Source of the DNA: Methylorubrum rhodinum | GTDB lineage: Bacteria; Pseudomonadota; Alphaproteobacteria; Rhizobiales; Beijerinckiaceae | Direction of reading: 5' to 3' | DNA length: 64,000 nucleotides | Assembly (NCBI RefSeq): GCF_014199935.1 | Contig: NZ_JACHOP010000014.1 | Coordinates: 1 to 64,000 of the forward strand | Part shown: positions 37,510 to 47,125 of the stretch, piece after piece | Numbering within the stretch: the stretch's first letter is position 1 | Layout of the letters: each line of letters opens with the position of its first letter | Position numbers and translations under genes: made by a program | The notes under the pieces: generated by a model | Told to the model about the DNA's origin: nothing | Database searches by the model: none | What the model saw: only the letters and a program-made list of their open reading frames with translations

Positions 37510-40500
37510 CGCGGGGCGGGCGTGCGCAGGTCGAGGGTGAGCGGGAACTCGGTGGTGCGCTCCTCAGGCGGCATCGCGACGGTGCCGGGGGTGTGGCCCA
37601 TGGCCTCGAAGCGGGCGAGGCGCCGCCCTTCCGCCTCGTAGGCGTTGATCGGGAAGCTCTCGTAGTTGCGCCCGCCCGGGTGGCTCACATGGTAGCGGCA
37701 GCCGCCCAGCGAGCGGCCGCTCCACGAATCGAGGATGTCGAAGGTCAGCGGCCCGTGCGGCGGGATCGTCGGGTGCAGGGAGGAGGCCGGCTGCCACGCC
37801 TTGAACCGCAGGCCCGCCACCGCCTCGCCGACCGCGCCGGTCGGCGTCATCGGCAGGCGCCGGCCGTTGCAGGCGATCACGTGACGGCCGGGCACGAAGC
37901 CCTCGACCTTCACCTGAAGCCGCTCGACGGATGCATCCACGAAACGCACGGTGCCCCCGGCGGTCCCCTCTTCGCCCAGCACGTGCCAGGGCTCCAGCGC
38001 CTGCCGCAGCTCCAGGCTCACGCCGCCCTGCTCGACCCGGCCGAAGACGGGGAAGCGGAACTCGCGCTGCGCCACGAAGGCCTGAGGGTCGAACTCGTAG
38101 CCGCCCGCCGCCAAGTCTTCCAGCAGGTCGAGGAAGTCGGCCCAGAGGAAATGCGGGAGCATGAAGCGATCGTGGAGCGCCGTGCCCCAGCGGACACAGC
38201 CGCCGCTCCGCGGCTCGCGCCAGAGCCACGCCACGATGGCCCGCAGCAGGACTTGCTGCGCGAGGCTCATGCGCGCGTCCGGCGGCATCTCGAAGGAGCG
38301 GAATTCGAGGAGGCCGAGCCGCCCGGTCGGGCCGTCGGGCGAAAACAGCTTGTCGATGCAGATCTCGGCGCGGTGGGTGTTGCCGGTCACGTCCGCCAGG
38401 ATGTTGCGGAAGAGCCGGTCCACCAGCCAGTGCGGGATGTTGGCCTCGCCGGGCCCCGGCACCTGCGCCATGGCGATCTCCAACTCGTAGAGACCGTCGT
38501 GGCGCGCCTCGTCCATGCGCGGCGCCTGACTCGTCGGGCCGACATAGAGGCCGGCGAACAGGTACGAGAGCGAGGGGTGGCGCTGCCACGTCAGCACGAG
38601 GCTCTTCAGGAGGTCGGGCCGGCGCAGGAACGGCGAATCGGCCGGGCTGGCCCCGCCGAGCACGACGTGGTTGCCCCCACCCGTGCCGGTGTGGCGCCCG
38701 TCGATCATGAACTTCTCGGCGCCGAGCCGGATCTGGCGCGCCTCGTCGTACAGGCCGCGGGTGATGGCGACCGCCTCGCGCCAGGAACCGGCGGGGTGAA
38801 CGTTCACCTCGATCACGCCGGGATCGGGCGTGACCTTGATGACCGAAAGGCGCGGGTCGTAGGGCGGCTCGTAGCCCTCGATGTGGAGGGTGCGGCCGAC
38901 CGATTCCGCCGCCTTCTCGAGGTGGCCGACGAGATCGAGATAGTCGTCGGCCCGCTCCAGCGGCGGCATGAACACGCACAGCACGCCGTCGCGCGGCTCC
39001 ACCGCCAGCGCGGTGCGCACGGCGACGCCCGAGAGGCCGGCGCCGTTCGCGCGGTCCTCGCCCTTGGGCAGCGGCGCGCCCGGCTCTCGCGGCAGGTCGC
39101 CGCGGGCCTCCAGCGGGTCCTGCGGGTGATAATAGGGATAGGAATCCGGCGGCACGTGGGGGAGCGAGCCGAGCGGCAGGCGGAAGCCCATCGGCGAGTC
39201 GCCGGGGCTGAGATAGGCCCCGCCCCGGCGGAATGTCCAGGTTTCCGAGATCCAGGCCCTGCCCTCGCCGACGGCGAGGTTGGCCAGCGGCAGCACGAAG
39301 CCGACGGGCTCGTCGAGGCCGCGCTCGAACACCCGCTTGAAGCGGGCGTCGGCCTCGACGCTGCCGGTCTGCGGCGCGGCGGGAGTGACGTTGACCGGAA
39401 GCTCGCTTTCGCGGCTCTTCCAGTAGACCGCGTCCTCGTAGGCCGGGAACACGAAGCGGTTCAGGCCGAGGCGTTCGGCGAGCGCCCCGAGCAGCGCCCT
39501 GGCGTCCGCGACGGTGGCGTCCTTGGGCCCGTTCTCCGCGGCGATCCGGTCGGCGTTCTGCCAGATCGGCGTGCCGTCCTTGCGCCAGTAGAGCGCGAAG
39601 GCCCAGCGCGGCAGGCTCTCGCCCGGATACCACTTGCCCTGGCCGTAATGCAGCATACCGCCCTTCGCGAAGCGGTCGCGCAGGCGGCGGATCAGCGTGT
39701 CGGCCAAGGCCCGCTTGGTCGGACCGACGGCCGCGACGTTCCACTCGGGCGATTCGAAGTCGTCGATCGAGACGAAGGTCGGCTCGCCGCCCATGGTCAG
39801 GCGCACGTCCTGCGCCGCGAGGTCGGCGTCGATGCGCTCGCCGAGCGCATCCATGTCCGACCAGACATCCTCCGAGAACGGCTTGGTGATGCGCGGCGCT
39901 TCCGCCACGCGGGTGATCTTCATCTCGTAGGCGAACTCGACCTCGGCGGGCTCGGCGAGGCCGGAGATCGGCGCCGCGGCCTGGAAGTGCGGCGTGGCGG
40001 CCAGCGGAATGTGGCCCTCGCCGGTCAGCAGCCCCGAGGTGGCGTCCATCCCGATCCAGCCGGCCCCCGGCAGGTAGACCTCGACCCAGGCGTGGAGATC
40101 GGTGAAGTCGGTGGTGGTGCCCGCGGGCCCGTCGACCGCGGTGGTGTCGGGCACGAGCTGGATCAGGTAGCCCGAGACGAAGCGCGCGGCGAAGCCGAGG
40201 CGGCGCAGCACCTGCACCAGCAACCACGCGGAATCGCGGCAGGAGCCGCTCTTCAGCGTCAGCGTCTCGGTCGGCGTCTGCACGCCGGGCTCCATGCGCA
40301 CGCCGTAGGCGACCTCGCGGGCCACCAGCTCGTTGAGCGCCACGAGGAAGGTGACCGTGTGGGTCTCCTCCGGCACCCGCTCGAGGAAGGCGTCGATCTG
40401 AGGGCCGCCCGCGTCGGCGAGGTCGAGATAGGGGGCGAGCGCGAGCTTCAGGTCGTCGGCATAGGCGAAGGGACGGCGCTCGGCGTAGGATTCCACGAAG

Positions 40501-40778
40501 AAATCGAACGGGTTGATCACCGCGAGGTCGGCGGTGAGATCCACCTCGACCCGGAACTCGGTGGTCTTCTCCGGGAAGACGAGACGGGCGAGCCAGTTGC
40601 CGCTCGGATCCTGCTGCCAGTTGATGAAGTGGTTTTCGGGGACGACCTTCAGCGCGTAGGCCGGCACCCGGCTTCTCGTGTGCGGGGCCGGACGCAGGCG
40701 GATCGTCTGCGGCCCCAGCGCGATGGGCCGGTCGTAGCGGTAATGCGTGACGTGGTGCAGGGCGGCTTGGATCGACAC
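37506..40778 (-). CDS. Large DUF2126 transglutaminase-like protein, 1090 aa
   Basis: Residues 1-290 form a transglutaminase-like module with Cys180 ([13 protein letters not shown]), His229 (DLHAWVEVY) and Asp245 (GMDATSG). The remainder (about 300-1085) is DUF2126, including [51 protein letters not shown] and [13 protein letters not shown]. The latter part resembles a glutamine-synthetase-like or ATP-dependent ligase region by published prediction; function is unproven. The start is GTG 40778 with GGAG about 9 bases upstream; a longer frame is rejected as low-complexity. It is the first gene of the three-gene operon and is divergent from the metallopeptidase-like gene. Confidence 0.88.
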   Translation of the reverse strand: MSIQAALHHVTHYRYDRPIALGPQTIRLRPAPHTRSRVPAYALKVVPENHFINWQQDPSGNWLARLVFPEKTTEFRVEVDLTADLAVINPFDFFVESYAERRPFAYADDLKLALAPYLDLADAGGPQIDAFLERVPEETHTVTFLVALNELVAREVAYGVRMEPGVQTPTETLTLKSGSCRDSAWLLVQVLRRLGFAARFVSGYLIQLVPDTTAVDGPAGTTTDFTDLHAWVEVYLPGAGWIGMDATSGLLTGEGHIPLAATPHFQAAAPISGLAEPAEVEFAYEMKITRVAEAPRITKPFSEDVWSDMDALGERIDADLAAQDVRLTMGGEPTFVSIDDFESPEWNVAAVGPTKRALADTLIRRLRDRFAKGGMLHYGQGKWYPGESLPRWAFALYWRKDGTPIWQNADRIAAENGPKDATVADARALLGALAERLGLNRFVFPAYEDAVYWKSRESELPVNVTPAAPQTGSVEADARFKRVFERGLDEPVGFVLPLANLAVGEGRAWISETWTFRRGGAYLSPGDSPMGFRLPLGSLPHVPPDSYPYYHPQDPLEARGDLPREPGAPLPKGEDRANGAGLSGVAVRTALAVEPRDGVLCVFMPPLERADDYLDLVGHLEKAAESVGRTLHIEGYEPPYDPRLSVIKVTPDPGVIEVNVHPAGSWREAVAITRGLYDEARQIRLGAEKFMIDGRHTGTGGGNHVVLGGASPADSPFLRRPDLLKSLVLTWQRHPSLSYLFAGLYVGPTSQAPRMDEARHDGLYELEIAMAQVPGPGEANIPHWLVDRLFRNILADVTGNTHRAEICIDKLFSPDGPTGRLGLLEFRSFEMPPDARMSLAQQVLLRAIVAWLWREPRSGGCVRWGTALHDRFMLPHFLWADFLDLLEDLAAGGYEFDPQAFVAQREFRFPVFGRVEQGGVSLELRQALEPWHVLGEEGTAGGTVRFVDASVERLQVKVEGFVPGRHVIACNGRRLPMTPTGAVGEAVAGLRFKAWQPASSLHPTIPPHGPLTFDILDSWSGRSLGGCRYHVSHPGGRNYESFPINAYEAEGRRLARFEAMGHTPGTVAMPPEERTTEFPLTLDLRTPAPR

Positions 40779-41014
40779 GGAATCTCCGGACGTCTCGTCT
40801 GATCGCGAACGGCCTCGCGGCGCGGTCTGGCGGTTGCTTCCCGCGCTTATACGGCCGCGGCGGGGCGAGGCACGCGAGAAAAGCAAGAAGCGTGCTTTGG
40901 AAGGTTCTCCACGGGGCCGGTGGAACTGTGGGAGGGATATCCTCCTTGAGTCCCGTGGGGCCCGGCGCGCGGCCCGATGCTCGTACGATCCGCTCTGCTG
41001 CGCGAGCCGGACCC

Positions 41015-42184
41015 ATGAAGATCTTCCAGTGCCAAGCCTGCGACCAGCCGGTCAGCTTCGAGAGCACGGTCTGCCAGAGCTGCGAGCGGCGGCTCGGCTA
41101 TGTCTGCGACCGGCATGCGGTCTCGGCGCTCGAACCCTGCGGCGAGGACGCCCGCGGCCCGCTGTTTCGCGCCTATGCCCATCCCGGCCGCAAGTACCGC
41201 TTCTGCGTCAACGCCGCCCACGACGCCTGCAACTGGCTGGTGCCGGAGGAATCCGACGAGCCCTATTGCGTCACCTGCCGGCACAACCGCGTGGTGCCCG
41301 ACCTCGCGGTGCCGGCCAACGTCGCGCGCTGGCGCCAGATCGAGGCCGCCAAGCACCGGCTGTTCTACTCGCTGCTGCGGCTCGAACTGCCGCTGGTGAC
41401 GCGGGCGCAGTATTCCGACGGCCTCGCCTTCGACTTCCTGGTCGATCCGGCCGAGACGCATTCGCCCGGCCCTCCGGTGATGACCGGCCATCTCGACGGG
41501 CTGATCACGCTCTCCATCGCCGAGGCCGACGACGTCGAGCGCGAGCGGCGGCGCAAGCTGTTCGGCGAGTTCTACCGCACGCTGCTCGGGCATTTCCGCC
41601 ACGAGATCGGGCATTACTTCTGGAACCTGCTGGTCCGCTTCAACGCGAGCCTGCCGATGTTCCGCGCCGTGTTCGGCGACGAGAGCGTCGATTACGGGAT
41701 CAGCCTGCGGCGCTACCATGCCGACGGCCCGGCCCCGCGCTGGGAGGAATCGTTCGTCTCGGCCTACGCCACCGCCCATCCCTGGGAGGATTTCGCCGAG
41801 ACCTTCGCTCACTACCTCCACATCGTCGACACGCTGGAGACGGCCAACGCCTTCGAGATCCGGGTGCGGCCCAAGCACCGGGCGGGTGCCGAGGGGACGG
41901 GCGCCGTCACCGTCGATTTCGACCCCTACGAGACGCCGGACTTCCAGCGCGTGGTGGAGGCCTGGATCCCGTTGACCTACGCGGTCAACTCGCTCAACCG
42001 CTCCATGGGCCAGCCGCCGCTCTACCCGTTCACGCTGACGCCCGCGGTGATCGCCAAGCTCGCCTTCGTCCACGAGCGCATCTACGCCGCGCGTATGCCC
42101 GGCGGGATTGAGGTGGAGGGCGGCGAGATGCTGAAGGCGGTGATCGCAGGGCTGCGCCAGCGCGTGGCCGCGCCGACGCCCTGA
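41015..42184 (+). CDS. Zinc-ribbon metallopeptidase-like protein, 389 aa
   Basis: An N-terminal zinc ribbon (C6QAC9 and C20QSC23, then further Cys/His to about residue 90) precedes a metallopeptidase-like domain with HEIGHYFW (196-203), a HExxH zinc site. A downstream acidic partner lies in [14 protein letters not shown]. This family is annotated as putative zinc-binding peptidase and commonly occurs beside the circularly permuted ATP-grasp/transglutaminase operon. Here it is divergent from that operon across a 236-base region (40779-41014), supporting shared regulation. No signal peptide. The substrate is unknown. Confidence 0.85.
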   Translation: MKIFQCQACDQPVSFESTVCQSCERRLGYVCDRHAVSALEPCGEDARGPLFRAYAHPGRKYRFCVNAAHDACNWLVPEESDEPYCVTCRHNRVVPDLAVPANVARWRQIEAAKHRLFYSLLRLELPLVTRAQYSDGLAFDFLVDPAETHSPGPPVMTGHLDGLITLSIAEADDVERERRRKLFGEFYRTLLGHFRHEIGHYFWNLLVRFNASLPMFRAVFGDESVDYGISLRRYHADGPAPRWEESFVSAYATAHPWEDFAETFAHYLHIVDTLETANAFEIRVRPKHRAGAEGTGAVTVDFDPYETPDFQRVVEAWIPLTYAVNSLNRSMGQPPLYPFTLTPAVIAKLAFVHERIYAARMPGGIEVEGGEMLKAVIAGLRQRVAAPTP

Positions 42185-42204
42185 TTCTTTGCCGTCTCCA
42201 CCCC

Positions 42205-42319
42205 GTCATTCCGGGACTCGCCGAAGGCGAGAACCCGGACTCCATCCGTGATGCGCGGTGCCAGCCGGCGTTGCGGCCCATCGTGGGGTCCGGGTTCCGC
42301 GGCGCAGCCCCGAATTGAC
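42205..42319. repeat. Extragenic repeat, long copy of the ATTCCGGG family, 115 bp
   Basis: It begins GTCATTCCGGGACTCGCC and ends GCAGCCCCGAATTGAC, in inverted order, with internal pairing between GCGAGAACCCGGAC and GTCCGGGTTCCGC. It lies between the convergent genes at 41015-42184 and 42348-43022 and may end both transcripts. Confidence 0.6.
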
Positions 42320-42347
42320 GGCCTATGGGTGACGCGGAGCCCCGCGA

Positions 42348-43022
42348 TCACTCCGCCGGCTGCGCCGCCTTCGGGGCGGCGGGCTTGGGCGCCGCGGGCT
42401 TGGCGCCGGGGGCAGGGCCGGCGGTGCCGGTGGCGGTGGGGCCGTTCGCGGCCGCCGCCGCAGGCTTGGGCGCCCACTCGGCATCGGCGCGCGGGCCGTT
42501 CGGGCCGTTGGTCGGGCCGGGAAGCTGGCCCGGCGCCGTGTCAGTGACCTTTTTCCAGGTCTGCGACTGGCACAGGAAGGCGATGAGGCAGCCCTTGACG
42601 GTCAGTTCCTCCGGCTCCTCCGACCAGACAGTCACGTCGTAGAACTTGCCGTCCTCCGCGTTGTAGATCTTGCCCTCGTAGCGGGCATCCTCGTTGAGCT
42701 TCAGCCCGAGGATGAGCTGGTGGCCGAGCGAGGCGCGGGTGCGCTTCTTCGGATCGGGATTGCGGAAGTCGACCCGTGGCTTGCCCTCGTCGTTGTTGGG
42801 CACCTTCAGCCACACCGCGTAGCCGCACAGGTTCTTCTCCTGCGGGCCGCACTTCTCGACGCGGATGCGCGCCTTGCCATCCTGCGTCAGCCAGGTCCCC
42901 GACGGGTCCCGGTGCGGGGCGGCCATCGCCGGCGCGGCCACCAGGGTCGCGAGAGCTGCGAACACGCCCGCGCGAAACACCGTGCGGGCGGAGGCGAGGG
43001 CAGCGATCGGTCCAAAGGTCAT
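42348..43022 (-). CDS. Secreted DUF2147 family protein, 224 aa
   Basis: A signal peptide (residues about 1-34, ending AMAAP) is followed by a DUF2147 beta-barrel-like domain (about 37-150; GTWLTQDGKARIRVEKCG, LCGYAVWLK, GKIYNAEDGKFYDVTVW, GCLIAFLCQSQTWKKV). The paired cysteines are typical. The C-terminal 70 residues are Ala/Pro/Lys-rich and disordered. Family members are periplasmic or outer-membrane-associated proteins of unknown function. The start is fixed by the signal peptide. Confidence 0.85.
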   Translation of the reverse strand: MTFGPIAALASARTVFRAGVFAALATLVAAPAMAAPHRDPSGTWLTQDGKARIRVEKCGPQEKNLCGYAVWLKVPNNDEGKPRVDFRNPDPKKRTRASLGHQLILGLKLNEDARYEGKIYNAEDGKFYDVTVWSEEPEELTVKGCLIAFLCQSQTWKKVTDTAPGQLPGPTNGPNGPRADAEWAPKPAAAAANGPTATGTAGPAPGAKPAAPKPAAPKAAQPAE

Positions 43023-43241
43023 GCAGTCATCCTCGTTCCGGCACGGCGGGCCGCGCCGCTCGTCCCGACCTAGCTCCGGCCTCGGGGCCGGATGGCGGCT
43101 GGCCCGATTTTTCGGGTCCGTTGCCTTCTGGCCGCAGCCATCGAACGGGAAGGTGACCGGATCATGACCGCTTGGCGGCACGCCCGAAGCATTTCTGCAA
43201 AGCGATTCGCGGCGCTCGAGGATGGAAGCCCCGCGCAACGC

Positions 43242-43275
43242 GAAAGGGGCCGGCGCCTGGGCGCCGACCCCTTTC
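43242..43275 (-). terminator. Hairpin downstream of the gene at 43313-43522
   Basis: GAAAGGGGCCGGCGCC pairs with GGCGCCGACCCCTTTC across a 2-base loop with one mismatch, 37 bases after the stop of the small minus-strand gene. It lacks a long T tract, but its strength and place fit a transcription end. Confidence 0.6.
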
Positions 43276-43312
43276 CGAAGATCCTCCCCGGCGTTTCCGC
43301 CGGGGCGTCGAA

Positions 43313-43522
43313 TTACTCCGCCGGGGTGACGTCGGCGGCGAAGTGGCCGCACCAGTCCTTGGAGGCGACCACCGGCCAAAGGCCGTGGCCCTGCGGCTCC
43401 GGCTGGCTCACCGGCGGGTTGAAGCGGCAGAGGCCCTCGTCGCCCGAGGCCTGGCCGGCATTGGTCTTGTGCTCGTCGAAGAAGCGGCAGCTTTGGCAGG
43501 CGGCGCTGGTGTTGCTCGACAT
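43313..43522 (-). CDS. Small four-Cys protein, 69 aa
   Basis: A short soluble protein with CQSCRFF, LCRFNPP and DWCGHF. Four cysteines in this spacing could bind zinc or an iron-sulfur cluster. The sequence NPPVSQPEPQGHGLWPVV separates the pairs. I believe short proteins of this type recur in alphaproteobacteria, but no function is known to me. The start at 43522 has a GGAGAGAG region upstream, and a strong hairpin follows the stop. Confidence 0.7.
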   Translation of the reverse strand: MSSNTSAACQSCRFFDEHKTNAGQASGDEGLCRFNPPVSQPEPQGHGLWPVVASKDWCGHFAADVTPAE

Positions 43523-43710
43523 GGCTCTCTCTCCGAGGGTTTCCGCGGCGCCCGGCTCGGAACCGGTGCGCCTTCCTGTTTTTAATTAGAGTGGTTCCAG
43601 AGAAGCGTCAAGCAGTTTAGAACGATTCTGAATTGTGAGCCGGGCAAGCAGCAGGCGCCGAGCGCCGCCCGTTCGCCGACGGTTGGTCCGCTCGGCATCC
43701 GCCCCACCCC

Positions 43711-43850
43711 GTCATCGCGAGGCGGAGCCGAAGCGATCCAGGGCGCGACCTGTTCGGAGAAGGCGAGACTGCGCCGACGACACTGTCACGCGTGCCTGTG
43801 CGCCGGACATTGCGGAGCGCTGGATTGCGTCGGCTCCGCCTCGCAAGGAC
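43711..43850. repeat. MITE-like repeat with inverted ends (GTCATCGCGAGGC family), 140 bp
   Basis: It begins GTCATCGCGAGGCGGAGCC and ends GGCTCCGCCTCGCAAGGAC. Same length class and arm sequence as the copy at 22708-22845. It fills much of the 520-base gap 43523-44043, which otherwise shows no gene. A GC-rich tail with no structure assigned follows it. Confidence 0.75.
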
Positions 43851-44043
43851 GAGCGAGCGTCCGAGACCCTCCCCCATGGGTCGCGGGGTCGAGTCGTACA
43901 CCTCTCCGACGGTGCGAGGGCTTCTGCGGCGAATGCGCAAGGAATGGATTGGCCCGCGCCGTCCCGCGACAGGAGGTTAAGATCCGGTTAACGTCGGCCC
44001 CGCTCTTGCACGAAATACCCGTGCGGGGGCCGGAGAGGCGACG

Positions 44044-44295
44044 ATGGATCGTTCCGGAACGCGAGACGGTACCGAAACGGAGCACGGCCGTGCCGACGTG
44101 GTCGCGTCCGGTCGCGCGCTCGTCGCGGGGACGCCGGCCAGCCCCTTGCCGCGGGTCTGCGGTGGGCGCCCGCTCGCGGAATTTCTGACGCAGCTCATCG
44201 TCAGCGCCGATCCGCGCTTACGTCCGGCCCGCTCCGAACGCACGAAGGCCGCGGTCGCGCTCTACGCGCGGACCGCGGCCTTCGAACGGGGCTGA
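44044..44295 (+). CDS. Small hypothetical protein, 83 aa
   Basis: The N-terminal third is polar; the C-terminal half (PLAEFLTQLIVSADPRL, then TKAAVALYARTAAFERG) looks helical and resembles short alphaproteobacterial proteins with an EFLxQLI motif. No signal peptide. A hairpin at its stop may end the transcript. Weak evidence beyond codon use and the motif. Confidence 0.5.
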   Translation: MDRSGTRDGTETEHGRADVVASGRALVAGTPASPLPRVCGGRPLAEFLTQLIVSADPRLRPARSERTKAAVALYARTAAFERG

Positions 44296-44341
44296 CGCCC
44301 CTCGGGCTATTTTTCGAAGATCGGCGCCGAGGCGCCGGATC
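44280..44341. terminator. Bidirectional terminator region
   Basis: Between the converging small gene and rpmF. On the plus strand GGGGC-TGAC-GCCCC (44288-44301) overlaps the stop and is followed by TATTTTT. GATCGGCGCC and GGCGCCGGATC (44319-44341) form a second stem just after the rpmF stop. CTTCGAA and TTCGAAG also pair around the first hairpin. Confidence 0.55.
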
Positions 44342-44345
44342 GAAA

Positions 44346-44534
44346 TCAGGCCTCGGCCGACTTCACCTTCAGGACCTGACGGCCTCGATACATGCCGGTC
44401 TTCAGGTCGATGTGGTGCGGGCGGCGCAGCTCGCCCGAGTTCTTGTCCTCGACATAGGTCGGGGCCTTGAGGGCGTCGGCGGAGCGGCGCATGCCGCGGC
44501 GGGAGGGGGAGGTCTTTCGCTTCGGAACGGCCAT
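44346..44534 (-). CDS. rpmF: 50S ribosomal protein L32, 62 aa
   Basis: The complete L32: [20 protein letters not shown] at the N-terminus, which binds 23S rRNA, and [17 protein letters not shown] near the end. This is the zinc-free type, without the Cys pairs of some paralogues. GAGG lies about 7 bases before the ATG. It stands alone, as commonly in Rhizobiales. Confidence 0.97.
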   Translation of the reverse strand: MAVPKRKTSPSRRGMRRSADALKAPTYVEDKNSGELRRPHHIDLKTGMYRGRQVLKVKSAEA

Positions 44535-44720
44535 GGGAGTACCTCAGGGTAATAGGGCGCCCGAGGGATCCTCATCCGAGGATCGCCGATGGCACCGCGT
44601 GCATGACGGAGATTCGAGGCGGGCTGTATAGCGAGACCGATGCCGACTGGCTAGTCGTCCCCGATCGATGTCCGACGCGATCCTCAAGGGCGTGAGGCCG
44701 GACGCTTTCGAAGCGTCGGA

Positions 44721-45587
44721 TCAGGGCGTGCCGGCGATCGCGGCGGCTTCGAGGACCGGAGCCGCGGCGGCCTTGCGGGCGACGGCGACCGGGCGCGCGA
44801 CGGCGGCGAGAACGGTCTCGGACGGCCGGCGGGGCGGCAGCGGCACCTCGACGGCATCGCTCGCCTGGACAGTCGGGGCGCCGGCCTGAGCCGGGGAGGC
44901 CGGCGCGGCGGTGTAGGCGACGGGCGCAGCCGGGATGGCGGCGACCTGAACGGGGGCGACCTGAACGGGGGCTTGGGCCGGCTCGGCTGCGCCCGACAGG
45001 GAAGCAGGCCGGCGCGGCGGCAGCGGCACCTCGACGGCATCCGCCGGGGCGGTGCCGGGGGCGGCGTAGGCGAGCGCCTGGGTGCCGGCGGTCGGCGCAC
45101 TGCCGCGGAGCGCGAAGAGGCCGTCGAAGCCATTGGCGGATTTCGCCGTCGAGGCCGCGGCGACGGTCGTCGTCTCCTGCGGCACGTCCGCCTCGATGCC
45201 GAGGCGCTTGGCGACGTAGTAGTAGCCGCGGTTGTAGTAGCGGTAGGCCTGGTCCAGATCGCCCTTGGCGGCACGGTAGGCGCCGGCGAGGTAGGCGATC
45301 CCGTATTTCAGGTTGGTGTCGGGATCGTAGAGCCCGGCGGCGTCGCCGCCATAGCCGAGGCCGCGGGCGGTGGCGTGCTTGATCTGCATCAGGCCGAGCG
45401 CCGAGCCGCCCTTGGCGCGGGAATTGTAGTTGCTCTCCCGCTTGACCACGCGATGCACGAACTCGGCGGGCACCTTGTTGGCCCGGGCATGCTCGGTGAT
45501 CAGCGCGTCGATGTTGTCCCGCGCCGCCTGGGCGAAGGCCGGCGCCGGGACGGCGGCGGCGAGCAGGGCGGCGAGGACGAGGCGCAT
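44721..45587 (-). CDS. Secreted lytic transglycosylase (SLT family), 288 aa
   Basis: A signal peptide (1-20, AFAQA) is followed by an SLT-type muramidase domain (about 25-140): catalytic Glu51 in VKRESNYNSRA, then GGSALGLMQIKHATARGLGY and DPDTNLKYGIAYLAGAYRA. It cleaves the glycan strand of peptidoglycan with 1,6-anhydro product formation. The C-terminal half is Ala/Pro-rich and contains two copies of DAVEVPLPPRRP about 75 residues apart, perhaps a cell-wall or partner-binding tag. A shorter Met start is not needed: the ATG at 45587 begins the signal peptide. Confidence 0.87.
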   Translation of the reverse strand: MRLVLAALLAAAVPAPAFAQAARDNIDALITEHARANKVPAEFVHRVVKRESNYNSRAKGGSALGLMQIKHATARGLGYGGDAAGLYDPDTNLKYGIAYLAGAYRAAKGDLDQAYRYYNRGYYYVAKRLGIEADVPQETTTVAAASTAKSANGFDGLFALRGSAPTAGTQALAYAAPGTAPADAVEVPLPPRRPASLSGAAEPAQAPVQVAPVQVAAIPAAPVAYTAAPASPAQAGAPTVQASDAVEVPLPPRRPSETVLAAVARPVAVARKAAAAPVLEAAAIAGTP

Positions 45588-45764
45588 GGGAGACCCGTTG
45601 TTTTTTGTACGGCTCAGTTTGTGCCCGCAGGGGTCGGGTCGAAATGAGGCGGGAACGTGGATTTCCGGGGCTCGGGATCGCCCGTCCCCGGCTTCGGCCC
45701 CCGCCTGTCGCCGGAATGGCACAGCTTTGGCCGACGGAGCCGCCGCGACGGGCGCCGTGCGGTC

Positions 45765-46574
45765 TCACACCGCGGCGAGAACGAATCGCTCGATCGCCTC
45801 AGCGAAGCCGTCCGAATCGTTGTCCGCGGTGACGGCGCCGGCCGCCTCCTTCACCGCCGCCTCGGCATTGCCCATGGCGATCGAGAGCCCGCTGGCGCGG
45901 AACATCGCCACGTCGTTGCCGGCATCGCCCAAGGTGGCGATCCGCTCCGGCGGGATGCCGAGGCGGCACCCGATGTCGCGCACGAAGCCGCCCTTGTCGG
46001 TACCGGGCGGCGTCACGTCGAGGTAATAGGCCTGCGAACGATGCACGGCGGCCCGGTCGCCGAGATCGGCGGCGAGCGAGGCTTCGAGGGCGGCGAGCCG
46101 CGCGTGATCGCGGCTGACGCCGACGATCTTGGCCGCCTCGCTCAGGAAGGGCGTGAGGTCGGCGACCACATCCGGCTCGGCTTGCAGCGTGCGCCGCTCC
46201 AGATCGGTGTAGGGCGCGGACGGGTCGCGCAGGTGCCACCCGCCGCGGGCGAAGACCCACGCGTCGATGCCCTCCGTGTCGAAGCGCGCGAGCGCCTCCC
46301 GCGCTGCCGCCTCCGGGATCAGCACCTCGGAAAGGGTCGTGAGGTCCGGCCCGCAGACGGTGCTGCCGTTGAACGCGCCCATCGGCAGGCGCAGGTCGAG
46401 GGCCGAGACGAGCTCCTTCAAGCCGACCGGTGGGCGGCTCGAGGCTACGGTGAAGCCGATTCCCGCCTCGCCCAGCCGGCGCACCGCGGCGCGGGTGGCC
46501 GGGGTCAGACTCTTGTCGGTGGTCACCAGGGTGCCGTCGACGTCGGTGACGACGAGGGCGATGGGCTTGCGCAT
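45765..46574 (-). CDS. HAD-superfamily Cof-type phosphatase, 269 aa
   Basis: HAD subfamily IIB: motif I TDVDGTLVTTDKSL (residues 9-22), motif II in TVASSRPP, and motifs III/IV in IATLGDAGNDVAMF. The cap domain lies at about 85-190. Such enzymes dephosphorylate sugar phosphates or similar small molecules. It is 8 bases after the gluconokinase-like gene on the same strand, so an operon acting on sugars is likely. The substrate is not readable. Confidence 0.88.
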   Translation of the reverse strand: MRKPIALVVTDVDGTLVTTDKSLTPATRAAVRRLGEAGIGFTVASSRPPVGLKELVSALDLRLPMGAFNGSTVCGPDLTTLSEVLIPEAAAREALARFDTEGIDAWVFARGGWHLRDPSAPYTDLERRTLQAEPDVVADLTPFLSEAAKIVGVSRDHARLAALEASLAADLGDRAAVHRSQAYYLDVTPPGTDKGGFVRDIGCRLGIPPERIATLGDAGNDVAMFRASGLSIAMGNAEAAVKEAAGAVTADNDSDGFAEAIERFVLAAV

Positions 46575-46582
46575 CGAAGCTC

Positions 46583-47125
46583 CTATCCGCAGGCGTCGCC
46601 GGGGGTGCGCCCGAGCCGGGCCGCCACCGCCGCCACGATGGCGTCGGGCCCGTCCTCGATGCCGACGACGATCGGGTTCTCGTCCGGGCCCGGCGGCTCC
46701 AGGGCGGCGAACTGGCTGTCGAGGAGGCCGGCCGGCATGAAGTGGCCGCGCCGGGCCGCGATCCGGCGCCCGATCAGGTCGCGGCTCCCCTCCAGATAGA
46801 CGATGCGCACGTCCTCGCGGTCGCCGATGAGCGTTCGGCGATAGCCGCGCTTGAGCGCCGAGCAGGCGACCACCCCACCTTCCTCGGCCTCAAGCCGCGC
46901 ATCGATCCAGGCACGGATGCGCGCGAGCCAGGGTGCGCGCGCCTCGTCGTCGAGGGGATGGCCCGCGCGCATCCGCGCGACGCTCTCTCGCGTGTGGAAG
47001 TCGTCGCCGTCGGCGAACGGCAGGCCGAGCAGCTCGGCCAGCAGCGAGGCCACGGTGCTCTTGCCGGAGCCCGACACCCCCGTCACCACGAGCACGACCG
47101 GATCGTGCGGCCCGGCCTCAGCCAT
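46583..47125 (-). CDS. gntK: Gluconokinase, 180 aa
   Basis: A small P-loop kinase that phosphorylates gluconate to 6-phosphogluconate. Walker A is GVSGSGKST (16-24). FADGDDFHTRESVARMRAGHPLDDEAR and ACSALKRGYRR are typical of GntK, and FMPAGLLDSQFAALEPP supports it. Length is normal. The ATG at 47125 is chosen because the P loop then lies at the usual distance. It overlaps the upstream membrane hydrolase gene by 8 bases. Confidence 0.9.
   Translation of the reverse strand: MAEAGPHDPVVLVVTGVSGSGKSTVASLLAELLGLPFADGDDFHTRESVARMRAGHPLDDEARAPWLARIRAWIDARLEAEEGGVVACSALKRGYRRTLIGDREDVRIVYLEGSRDLIGRRIAARRGHFMPAGLLDSQFAALEPPGPDENPIVVGIEDGPDAIVAAVAARLGRTPGDACG

Noticed and set aside
37564..41067. An open frame of about 1167 codons on the minus strand, parallel to the DUF2126 gene
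   Set aside because: It is a frame-shifted shadow of the real gene: its product is Arg/Ala/Gly/Pro-rich with no domain, as expected in very high-GC DNA.
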